A stretch of DNA of 5,660 bases from Chloroflexota bacterium (GCA_016875975.1 VGOF01000105.1:1-5660); one strand, 5' to 3'. Shown: positions 1 through 5,660, numbered from the stretch's first letter. A program made the numbers and translations. Notes: generated by a model not told the origin, from the letters alone.

Positions 1-1
1 C

Positions 2-145
2 CATCTGGGCGTAAAAGTCCCCGCGCTTGTGAATTGTCCACAGTGCCACAACCCCAAACTACCCCACCATGTATGTCCGACCTGTGGGAGTTACAATGGA
101 CGGGAAGTGATTGAGATAGCTGCCCCCAAGAAAAAACCCGCTTAG
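2..145 (+). CDS. rpmF: 50S ribosomal protein L32, C-terminal part (5' end outside window)
   Basis: Reading from base 2 gives 47 residues ending in a TAG stop at 143-145. The fragment has the L32 layout: a PALVNCPQC segment, then KLPHHVCPTCG and GREVIEI, then a basic tail. Two CxxC pairs (fragment residues 12/15 and 25/28) form the zinc ribbon of the cysteine-containing type of L32, a small protein of the large ribosomal subunit. The N-terminal basic region typical of L32 (about 15-20 residues) lies upstream of the window. In many bacteria rpmF heads a cluster with plsX and fab genes. Here a FabD-like gene follows after 97 bases with no terminator visible, so co-transcription is likely. The alternative of a different zinc-ribbon protein is unlikely given the match across the whole fragment. 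Confidence 0.93.
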   Translation, partial: HLGVKVPALVNCPQCHNPKLPHHVCPTCGSYNGREVIEIAAPKKKPA

Positions 146-211
146 TTACAGTAGAGAAAAAGGTACTGCGACTAGCAGGTGAATTTAGTAGACATAGCGA
201 AATCGTTGAGA

Positions 212-230
212 AACCCACAAAACTTGGGTT
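212..230 (+). other. Small hairpin just upstream of the FabD-like ribosome binding site
   Basis: AACCCA (212-217) and TGGGTT (225-230) are perfect complements around a 7-base loop. The hairpin ends immediately before AGAGGAGG. No T-run follows, so it is not an intrinsic terminator. It could influence ribosome access or mRNA processing between rpmF and the next gene, but a 6-bp stem can occur by chance. Confidence 0.35.
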
Positions 231-232
231 AG

Positions 233-238
233 AGGAGG
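233..238 (+). promoter_or_regulatory. Ribosome binding site of the FabD-like gene
   Basis: A perfect AGGAGG lies 4 bases before the ATG at 243. It fixes this start and indicates that the gene is meant to be translated well, which matters because the encoded protein lacks expected catalytic residues. Confidence 0.8.
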
Positions 239-242
239 AAAT

Positions 243-1187
243 ATGGTTGAAGAGATAAAGGCTGCTTACGTTTTCCCGGGACAAGATTCCCTAGCGGTAG
301 GTATGGGCTTGGACCTGTACGTCCACTATTCTTTGGCCCGTGAAGTATTTGACGAAGTTGACAAAACTCTCGGTTTCTCGTTGTCCCGCCTCTGTTTCGA
401 AGGCCCTGAGGAGGATTTAAGACAGACTGCTAACGCTCAGCCTGCGGTAGTAACGACTAGCGTCGCATGTCTTAAGGCAGCCCAAGAAGCCAGCCAGAAT
501 GGACTACCATCTCCCATGTTCGTAGCTGGTCATGGAGTAGGCGCCTACGCCGCTTTGGTAGCCGCCGGAGTCCTGGGTCTATCGGACGCAGTTCGTCTTG
601 TCCGCGAAAGAGGGCGACTGATGAACGAGGCCGGCCAGAGAACTCCTGGTGGCATGCTTTCCATGAGTGGGCTGAACGCAGAGACGGTAAGAGATATCTG
701 CCTATCCACCGGTTCAGAGATAGCTTACATAGATGCCACAGATCAGGTCACCATTAGCGGCACACAGGCTAGCCTCACAAAAGCAAGAAGGCTAGCCCAA
801 ATAAAAGGGGCCCGGCGCATACTACCACTAAAAGTCACCGGCCCTTTCTATTCTTCGCTGATGGAGCCATCTCTAGGAAGATTAAGAAACACCATCTCAG
901 AATTCACCTTCAACAAACCAACAGTGCCTGTCATGGCTAACGTCACAGCTCAACCGCTTACTGACCTGGAGGCAATCAAGGAAGAGCTGGTTAGCCAAGT
1001 TGTACACACCATCATGTGGCTTCAAACCGTCGAAAACATGATAGCCAGAGGCGTTACCACCTTCTTTGAGATGGGGCCGGGAGAGGAACTCTCCAAAGTG
1101 ATCAAGCGAGTCAGCCCAGGAGCCCAAACATTCAATATCAGCACGGCGCAAACTGTTACCGAAATAACAAGGTGGCGCAAAGGCTAA
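243..1187 (+). CDS. fabD: FabD-family protein (malonyl-CoA:ACP transacylase fold) lacking the catalytic Ser and His
   Basis: This 314-residue protein has normal FabD length and is recognisable along its whole length: FPGQ at 11-14, a GH-V-G-Y segment at 96-102 followed by ALVAAGVLGL, VRERGRLMNEA at 120-130, and FFEMGPGEELSKVIKR at 274-289. FabD normally moves malonyl from CoA to the ACP phosphopantetheine using a Ser in GHSxGE and a His in an F-H-S segment. Here the Ser position is Gly98 (codon GGA, 534-536), the following Glu is Ala101, and the His position is Tyr203 (TAT, 849-851). GQGSQ has become GQDSL, and the AN(Y/F)N segment reads AYID. The family Arg (R123) and the late Gln (Q252) remain. 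Seen: intact frame and a strong ribosome binding site. Inferred: a non-catalytic FabD homologue, probably unable to transfer malonyl by the known mechanism. An automatic 'malonyltransferase' label would be misleading. Confidence 0.88.
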   Translation: MVEEIKAAYVFPGQDSLAVGMGLDLYVHYSLAREVFDEVDKTLGFSLSRLCFEGPEEDLRQTANAQPAVVTTSVACLKAAQEASQNGLPSPMFVAGHGVGAYAALVAAGVLGLSDAVRLVRERGRLMNEAGQRTPGGMLSMSGLNAETVRDICLSTGSEIAYIDATDQVTISGTQASLTKARRLAQIKGARRILPLKVTGPFYSSLMEPSLGRLRNTISEFTFNKPTVPVMANVTAQPLTDLEAIKEELVSQVVHTIMWLQTVENMIARGVTTFFEMGPGEELSKVIKRVSPGAQTFNISTAQTVTEITRWRKG

Positions 1188-1335
1188 CTATCGTTTAGCG
1201 TAACAACTATAATAACCCTTACGGCAGGGCATTGCTTAGCACTATGTCTGCTTAATAGCGACCAAACGCATTAGCGCCACCCCCTGGCACAGGACCCACA
1301 GTATTCTGAACCACTGTTCGCACGATAAGAAATAG

Positions 1336-1364
1336 TTCTCACCAGAGCATGGTAGCGCTATAAT
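1336..1364 (+). promoter_or_regulatory. Sigma70-type promoter for nusB and the ACP-like gene
   Basis: TATAAT at 1359-1364 is a perfect -10 hexamer. TTCTCA at 1336-1341 matches 4 of 6 positions of TTGACA with an ideal 17-base spacer. Transcription would start near 1371, about 57 bases before the nusB ATG. Confidence 0.65.
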
Positions 1365-1376
1365 ACCCTCAGGGTA
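1364..1376. promoter_or_regulatory. Operator-like dyad over the predicted start site
   Basis: TACCCT-C-AGGGTA is a perfect 6-bp-arm inverted repeat with a single central base. It begins at the last base of the -10 hexamer and covers the predicted transcription start. This position would suit a repressor site. No regulator is encoded in the window, and the site could be chance. Confidence 0.4.
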
Positions 1377-1394
1377 GATTGAATCAAGTACTCA

Positions 1395-1407
1395 GTCTCC
1401 TGGAGAC
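1395..1407 (+). other. Short hairpin in the nusB leader
   Basis: GTCTC-CTG-GAGAC forms a 5-bp stem with a 3-base loop in the predicted leader, 10 bases before the ribosome binding site (TGGAG at 1418-1422, 5 bases before the ATG). Its function is unknown and it may be incidental. Confidence 0.3.
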
Positions 1408-1427
1408 AAATTAGCTGTGGAGCAAAC

Positions 1428-1880
1428 ATGGGAAGCATAGGACCAAGAAGAAAGGCCAGAGTTGTGGCCCTGCAAACACTGTACGAAGCAGATTGCTCCA
1501 TGCACGCTCCTGAAGCAATCCTAAACCGCCTACTTGCGGAGAAAAGCTTGCCAAGCGAAGCATCTGACTTCAGCAAGAGATTAGTCGCTGGAGTTTTTCA
1601 AAACAAGCAGGAGATAGATTCCGTCATCCAGTGCTTTGCCCCTGCCTTTCCATTAGCGCAAATTGCTGTCATCGATAGGAATATCCTGCGTCTTGCCATT
1701 TTCGAAATTTTATTCGATAATAAAGCTCCAGTTAAGGTAGTTATCAACGAAGCTGTGGAACTGGCGAAGAATTACGGTGGAGAAGCTTCATCTAAATTAG
1801 TGAACGGCGTACTGGGCACAATAGTTACGAACCGCGCAAAATGTGAAGAGCTTCAACAGGAAGGCAAGGACTGCAACTAA
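1428..1880 (+). CDS. nusB: Transcription antitermination protein NusB
   Basis: This 150-residue protein is of normal NusB length. NusB binds boxA RNA with NusE (ribosomal protein S10) and joins the antitermination complex on rRNA operons. The family signatures are clear: RRKARVVALQTLYEAD at 7-22 (arginine-rich RNA-contacting N-terminus), DRNILRLAIFEILF at 83-96, VVINEAVELAKNYG at 104-117, and KLVNGVLG at 123-130. The tryptophan often found before the DRxILR helix is Phe74 here. The ATG at 1428 is supported by TGGAG five bases upstream and by the RR motif lying close to the start. Two stop codons in tandem (TAA TAA, 1878-1883) end it. The ACP-like gene follows 30 bases after the first stop with its own ribosome binding site, so the two are probably one operon from the promoter at 1336-1364. 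Confidence 0.95.
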   Translation: MGSIGPRRKARVVALQTLYEADCSMHAPEAILNRLLAEKSLPSEASDFSKRLVAGVFQNKQEIDSVIQCFAPAFPLAQIAVIDRNILRLAIFEILFDNKAPVKVVINEAVELAKNYGGEASSKLVNGVLGTIVTNRAKCEELQQEGKDCN

Positions 1881-1910
1881 TAAGAGGCTTAACAAGCTGA
1901 GGAATAAGCA

Positions 1911-2168
1911 ATGGCAACCATTCTACAACGGCTTAGAAAGGTCATTTCCGAACAACTTGGGGTGGATGAAGACCCCATTGAACCATCAGCTTCTTTTGTT
2001 GAGGACCTCAATGTCGACCCTGAGGACCTAGCTGAGCTCATTACAGCAGTAGAAGAAAAGTTCAGCACGCGTGACAGAAAATTAGAGATAGCCGATGAAG
2101 ATATCGCGGAAATCGTCACTGTGCAAGACCTAATCGATTGCCTCCGCGATTACGGCACAGAAGACTAG
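1911..2168 (+). CDS. acpP: Acyl-carrier-protein-like protein lacking the phosphopantetheine serine
   Basis: This is an 85-residue acidic protein with the ACP four-helix pattern: helix I VISEQLGVDE (11-20), SASFVEDL (26-33), helix II AELITAVEEKF (41-51), and TVQDLIDCL near the end. Aligning SFVEDL and the ELxxAxEExF helix with typical ACP puts the DSL motif at residues 36-38, which read D-P-E. The serine that carries 4'-phosphopantetheine is therefore Pro37 (CCT, 2019-2021), so the protein should be unable to become holo-ACP. No other serine lies at the start of helix II. The loop after helix II (about 52-64) is some five residues longer than in E. coli AcpP. The start has TGAGGAA 6-7 bases upstream. 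It is probably co-transcribed with nusB. Its stop codon overlaps that of mfd on the other strand. Alternative: a rapidly diverged ACP with an undetected modification site, or a base error (CCT versus TCT), although the Leu of DSL is also lost. Confidence 0.85.
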   Translation: MATILQRLRKVISEQLGVDEDPIEPSASFVEDLNVDPEDLAELITAVEEKFSTRDRKLEIADEDIAEIVTVQDLIDCLRDYGTED

Positions 2169-5100
2169 CCACCCACAGCGATTCCCCCATCATCAGACCT
2201 GACCAACTCAGCAGCCAGTTTCTGGAGAATTCCTTTCAGTGCTTCTTGCCATCTGGCGCCTAGACGCTCAATGTCCAGCCTAATCTGACGGCTGGTCGCC
2301 TTAATTCCATTACCGCGGATTTCAAGAGATAGTCGCTCATCTAGCGCTTTTGACTCAGCAAAATACAATGCAATGTTTTCAGCCTCAGTCACAACAGACT
2401 CTATTCCCACATCCGCAGCAAGAAGCCGAATTTCGACTATGTAAAGCAAATCTCTCAAAGGTTGGGGTATCTTACCAAACCTATCGCTTATCTCTCTGAT
2501 TATTTCCCATACTTGTTCCTTTGCCCTAACAGTGACCAATCGTTGGTAGAAAGAGATTCTGATACTCGGCAAAGAGATGTAGTCCTCAGGGATATAGGCA
2601 GTCAGAGGCAGGTTAACAACAGGCATCGCCGGCAACGCAACCCTCTTTCCTGCCAAATCACCACGTTTTTGGTGTAATTCTTCCACCGCCTCGGTAAGCA
2701 ATCGACAATAGAGATCGAAACCGACCGCCGCAATATAACCACTCTGCTCTACCCCCAACAGATTCCCAGCGCCACGTATCTCGAGGTCTCGCATTGCGAT
2801 ACCGAATCCAGCGCCCAGCTCTGTAGCCTCAGATATAGTACGCAACCGTTTCCGAGCCTCAGAGGTCAACAGTTTACCTCTGTCAAGCAGGAAATAGGCA
2901 TGGGCATGGTTACTACCACGCCCCACACGCCCACGTAGCTGATAGAGCTGAGCTAGGCCAAACTTATCTGCCTGGTCAACAATCAATGTATTGACATTAG
3001 GCATATCCAACCCAGATTCGATGATTGTAGTGGTAACCAAGACATCACTTTGGCGATTACTGAACTCTGCCATCACTTCGGCCAGCTTTTCCTCATCCAG
3101 TTGCCCGTGTGCTACAGATACCTTAGCCTCGGGCACCAAAATTCTCAGTTTGTTGGCAACCGAAGCAATGCTCTGAACTCGATTGTGAACATAAAAGACC
3201 TGGCCACTACGCTCCAACTCTCTCAAAATTGCCCCACGGACCAGCTTATCATCATAAACACCAACGTGAGTCTTGATCGGCAGCCTCTCCTCCGGCGGCG
3301 TCTCAATAGTACTCATGTCCCGAATTCCAGCCAGCGACATGTGAAGAGTTCGTGGAATAGGTGTCGCACTCAGGGTGAGGACATCTACATCCTGCCTCAA
3401 TCTTCTAAAGTATTCTTTATGCACCACACCAAAACGTTGCTCCTCATCTATTATCACCAGACCAAGATCCTTAAACTTAACATCCTTCTGTAATAGACGA
3501 TGAGTGCCAATGCAGATATCAATCGTACCTACGGCCAAGCCTGCGATTATCTCTGCCTGCTCCTTTTCACTACAAAACCGACTCAGCATTTCCACACGCA
3601 CTGGAAAGGCTTGAAGTCTTTCACGAAAGGTGAGGAGGTGCTGCTGTGCCAGCACAGTGGTCGGCACGAGGAAAGCAACCTGTTTGCCATCCATTGTCGC
3701 TTTGAATGCAGCGCGGAGTGCCACCTCAGTCTTGCCATAGCCCACATCACCACATACCAACCTATCCATGGGTCTCGGTTTCTCCATGTCAGCCTTCACA
3801 GCTTGCGCAGCATCCAGTTGGTCGGAAGTCTCCACATACGGGAAAGAAGATTCCAGTTCCTGCTGCCACAGGTTATCGGCAGAAAAACCGAAGCCCGCTG
3901 TCACCTCTCTTCTGGCATAAAGATTCAGAAGCTCTTCAGCCATGTTCGCTGCTGCCTCCTTAACTCGCTGCTTTGCACGTGCCCACTCTTGGGTTCCCAA
4001 TCGGCTCAGTGCAGGTAGTCGGTCATCAGCACCTACGTATCGGCTGACACGGTCAACCTGATCCGTGGGCACATACAGCTTATCGCCAAGAGCATATTCC
4101 AAGACAAGATATTCTCTTTCCACACCTTCCGCAGACATTTTGGCCAATCCCAAGAATCTTGCAATGCCATGTTCAACATGGACAACATAGTCCCCTGGCA
4201 GCAGCCCAGAAATAAACCTGTGATAGCGGACCGGCCTCTTGCGAAGCAGGCGCTTCTCCTTTACCCAGCCAAAAATTTCTTTATCGGTAAACAAGGTTAA
4301 GCTATTTCTGATAGCCCAGCCTTCGGCTAACGACCCCTGAACAAGTGTCACAGATTTTTGAGAAGGGATACGCTTTATAGACGATACTGGTTGAACCAAA
4401 ACATCCACTTCTTGAAGCAACTCAGCAAGCCTCTTTGCCTGTTGGCTTATTATGACAACTCGGCAGTTCTCATTGAGAATCCCTTTTAGACCAGCCACAA
4501 AATTTTCCAGCCTGCCGCCATAGCCAGGTACAGGCTCTAGAGGCAAAGATGCGTAGCTGGAATCGCCAGCTTCCCCTGCATCCCACGAGCACAATGTTAA
4601 CCATCGCTCAAATCCCTTAAGCTCTGCCTCAAAATCCGCCAGGATAGGGGAACCGACTAGACCAGAGCCGCCATGCTCCTGTTGGAACTCCTCCAACTCG
4701 CCTGCTAGCTTCGCGATAATAGCCCGCATATTGTCGAGGTCATCTGTGATTACAAGGGAATCCGCAGGCAAGTAATCAAGAATGGTACTGGTATCCAGCC
4801 ACGTGTTTATTTCACCGGCCGGTACTATTGTTACCGATGTCACCAATGTTGATGAAAGCTGCGTTTGCGGGTCAAACAGCCTGATGCTTTCTATCTGGTT
4901 TCCCGAGAACTCAATTCTGGCAGGCTGCTCACTACTCGGAGGGAAGATATCGACTATGCCACCACGTCGGCTCATTGTCCCGGGTACTTCAACCAAGTTC
5001 TCTGTCTCATAGCCCATATCCTGCCAGCGCTTTATTAGCTGCACTGGGGCAAGCTCCATTCCCACCCTTAGGTTATGAGAGGCGGCAGCAAATCTAGCTT

Positions 5101-5521
5101 TAGGCAATGTCTTGCTAACTGCTGCTAAAGCCGAACAAACCACCAATGGAGGCTTGTTATCACTGAGAGAGCCAGCTTGTGAAAGAGCAGAAAGTGCCTG
5201 TAGCCTTTCGAGAATGACAACAGGGTCATCGGCCACGCTCTCTTCAGCCAGAAATTCAGTTTCGGGGAAAAAATACACCGGCAACGGACTGGGACACCAG
5301 GCCTGTATCTGTTCAAAAAGCCTCTTTGCCTCCTCAGGTTGCGCAGCAACCACCAGGACCGGCAAGCCAAGCGCCTGATAAAGGGCTGCTATCACGTAAG
5401 GACGCGCCGGTTCAGACACCAGCAGCCTACCCCCATCAGCCCTTGCCACAAGCAACATGGCCATCAGCCGCTTGAATTCAGGTAGCCCCCTGACTAACGA
5501 AGTTAAACAAGAGAGGTCCAT
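2165..5521 (-). CDS. mfd: Transcription-repair coupling factor Mfd
   Basis: Mfd is a DNA translocase that removes stalled RNA polymerase and recruits UvrA to start nucleotide excision repair. Counting from the ATG at 5521 the protein has 1118 residues, close to E. coli Mfd (1148). The UvrB-like N-terminal module has its RRGGIVDIFPP segment near 185-195. The RNA-polymerase-interacting domain starts around GDYVVHVEHGIARFLGL (443-459). The superfamily 2 motor follows: Walker A GDVGYGKT (591-598), DEEQ (692-695), SATPIPRTL (718-726), TTIIESGLDMPN (831-842) and QLRGRVGR (861-868). A C-terminal TRCF domain includes AYIPEDYI (975-982). All key motor motifs are intact. A GTG at 5530 would add three residues. 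The ATG is preferred because AGGTG (5528-5532) lies 6 bases before it and overlaps that GTG. The gene converges on nusB and the ACP-like gene, sharing four bases at the stops. Confidence 0.97.
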   Translation of the reverse strand: MDLSCLTSLVRGLPEFKRLMAMLLVARADGGRLLVSEPARPYVIAALYQALGLPVLVVAAQPEEAKRLFEQIQAWCPSPLPVYFFPETEFLAEESVADDPVVILERLQALSALSQAGSLSDNKPPLVVCSALAAVSKTLPKARFAAASHNLRVGMELAPVQLIKRWQDMGYETENLVEVPGTMSRRGGIVDIFPPSSEQPARIEFSGNQIESIRLFDPQTQLSSTLVTSVTIVPAGEINTWLDTSTILDYLPADSLVITDDLDNMRAIIAKLAGELEEFQQEHGGSGLVGSPILADFEAELKGFERWLTLCSWDAGEAGDSSYASLPLEPVPGYGGRLENFVAGLKGILNENCRVVIISQQAKRLAELLQEVDVLVQPVSSIKRIPSQKSVTLVQGSLAEGWAIRNSLTLFTDKEIFGWVKEKRLLRKRPVRYHRFISGLLPGDYVVHVEHGIARFLGLAKMSAEGVEREYLVLEYALGDKLYVPTDQVDRVSRYVGADDRLPALSRLGTQEWARAKQRVKEAAANMAEELLNLYARREVTAGFGFSADNLWQQELESSFPYVETSDQLDAAQAVKADMEKPRPMDRLVCGDVGYGKTEVALRAAFKATMDGKQVAFLVPTTVLAQQHLLTFRERLQAFPVRVEMLSRFCSEKEQAEIIAGLAVGTIDICIGTHRLLQKDVKFKDLGLVIIDEEQRFGVVHKEYFRRLRQDVDVLTLSATPIPRTLHMSLAGIRDMSTIETPPEERLPIKTHVGVYDDKLVRGAILRELERSGQVFYVHNRVQSIASVANKLRILVPEAKVSVAHGQLDEEKLAEVMAEFSNRQSDVLVTTTIIESGLDMPNVNTLIVDQADKFGLAQLYQLRGRVGRGSNHAHAYFLLDRGKLLTSEARKRLRTISEATELGAGFGIAMRDLEIRGAGNLLGVEQSGYIAAVGFDLYCRLLTEAVEELHQKRGDLAGKRVALPAMPVVNLPLTAYIPEDYISLPSIRISFYQRLVTVRAKEQVWEIIREISDRFGKIPQPLRDLLYIVEIRLLAADVGIESVVTEAENIALYFAESKALDERLSLEIRGNGIKATSRQIRLDIERLGARWQEALKGILQKLAAELVRSDDGGIAVGG

Positions 5522-5527
5522 CGCAAA

Positions 5528-5532
5528 CACCT
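5528..5532 (-). promoter_or_regulatory. Ribosome binding site of mfd, deciding the ATG start
   Basis: On the minus strand AGGTG lies 6 bases before the ATG at 5521-5519. The alternative GTG start at 5530-5528 is part of this motif and has no good site of its own, so translation most likely begins at the ATG. Confidence 0.65.
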
Positions 5533-5533
5533 A

Positions 5534-5575
5534 CAGGGCTAGCCACAACCCCATAGGGGAACAAGCTTAGCCCTG
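5534..5575 (-). other. Stem-loop in the mfd leader abutting the ribosome binding site
   Basis: CAGGGCTA (5534-5541) and TAGCCCTG (5568-5575) are perfect 8-bp complements with 26 bases between them. The loop holds a smaller hairpin, CCCC-ATA-GGGG (5549-5559). In the mfd mRNA the stem ends one base before the AGGTG ribosome binding site. There is no U-run, so it is not an intrinsic terminator. It could modulate translation of mfd. Confidence 0.45.
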
Positions 5576-5617
5576 ACCAAATTTTAGCACGCCAAGGAGC
5601 TACCCGACTAATTTGGT
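5576..5617. repeat. Inverted repeat in the mfd promoter region
   Basis: ACCAAATT (5576-5583) and AATTTGGT (5610-5617) are perfect 8-bp inverted arms, again 26 bases apart and directly adjacent to the stem-loop at 5534-5575. A third near-copy, ACCAATT, lies at 5632-5638. The arrangement spans the predicted -10 element, so protein binding is possible. The motif is AT-rich and short, so chance is not excluded. Confidence 0.35.
5581..5589 (-). promoter_or_regulatory. Possible extended -10 promoter element for mfd
   Basis: The minus strand reads TGC-TAAAAT, an extended -10 form with 5 of 6 matches to TATAAT. No good -35 is found at the right distance, as is common for extended -10 promoters. Transcription would begin near 5574, at the first base of the leader stem-loop, about 53 bases before the ATG. 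Confidence 0.4.
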
Positions 5618-5660
5618 TTTGAATGCTTTTGACCAATTGAGAAAGATATAACACGTAGGT

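Larger units (their letters stand above)
1188..1427 (+). other. Intergenic region between FabD-like gene and nusB
   Basis: No convincing gene, tRNA or intrinsic terminator is visible in these 240 bases. They contain a promoter and dyad near the nusB end (described separately). A second isolated TATAAT at 1208-1213 has no good -35 partner. There are also weak short inverted repeats: GCCA/TGGC around a C-run near 1275-1288, and ACAGT/ACTGT at 1298-1302 and 1313-1317. The length is unusual for this otherwise compact locus and marks a transcription unit boundary. Confidence 0.6.

Noticed and set aside
534..536. Sequencing error explaining the missing FabD serine
   Set aside because: GGA needs at least two substitutions to encode Ser, and other active-site motifs are altered as well, so a single error is not sufficient.
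1290..1330. Possible tRNA T-arm (GGTTC-like bases on the minus strand near 1304-1313)
   Set aside because: No acceptor stem, anticodon arm or correct T-loop could be laid out around it on either strand.
1358..1576. 72-codon minus-strand frame across the nusB promoter and start
   Set aside because: It overlaps the promoter, leader and conserved N-terminus of nusB on the other strand and has no supporting signals.
1843..2031. 62-codon plus-strand frame bridging nusB and the ACP-like gene
   Set aside because: It lies out of frame over the end of nusB and the conserved start of the ACP-like gene. The two flanking genes explain the sequence.
2214..2224. CCAG-TTT-CTGG hairpin as a terminator between the convergent genes
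   Set aside because: The stem is only 4 bp, lies inside the mfd coding sequence and has no following T-run on either strand.
3050..3493. 147-codon plus-strand open frame opposite mfd
   Set aside because: It is antisense to conserved helicase motifs of mfd. The low-complexity, family-less translation is what a shadow frame would give.
3500..4018. 172-codon plus-strand open frame opposite mfd
   Set aside because: It is fully antisense to the conserved motor domain of mfd, has no recognisable domain or clear ribosome binding site, and its composition reflects the complementary strand of mfd.
5629..5652. Divergent plus-strand promoter (TTGACC and TATAAC)
   Set aside because: The spacer is only 12 bases, too short for a sigma70-type promoter, and no gene start is visible before the window ends.

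Overview
The window looks like a bacterial chromosomal housekeeping region of roughly balanced base composition. It has ordinary Shine-Dalgarno sites, sigma70-type promoter elements and no mobile-element signals. The organism cannot be named from this sequence alone. A zinc-ribbon type L32, a FabD-like/ACP-like pair and mfd close together, plus an ACP with a longer loop before its last helices, would fit a Chloroflexota (Dehalococcoidia-like) genome. That is a weak inference from memory of such loci, not a search result.

Layout. Positions 2-145 hold the C-terminal 47 residues of ribosomal protein L32 (rpmF), cut by the window edge. After a 97-base gap with a small hairpin and a strong ribosome binding site comes a FabD-family protein (243-1187). 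A 240-base intergenic region (1188-1427) carries a good sigma70-type promoter with a dyad over the predicted start site. That promoter should drive nusB (1428-1880) and an 85-residue acyl-carrier-protein-like gene (1911-2168). On the opposite strand, converging on these and overlapping the ACP-like stop codon by 4 bases, is a full-length transcription-repair coupling factor gene, mfd (2165-5521). The last 139 bases are the mfd leader and promoter region, with two back-to-back inverted repeats.

The main point of interest is that the two fatty-acid-synthesis-like genes both appear catalytically dead by sequence. The FabD-like protein has Gly98 where the family has the nucleophilic Ser of GHSxG, Tyr203 where the family has the catalytic His, and altered GQGSQ and Asn motifs. 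The ACP-like protein has Pro37 where the family carries the Ser that receives phosphopantetheine. Both frames are otherwise intact, of normal length and have good ribosome binding sites, so they look maintained rather than decayed. The usual bacterial neighbours (plsX, fabH, fabG, fabF) are absent, and nusB sits between the two. Either the pair has been kept for a non-catalytic job, or it is a degenerate paralogue set with a normal type II system elsewhere in the genome. The window cannot decide between these.
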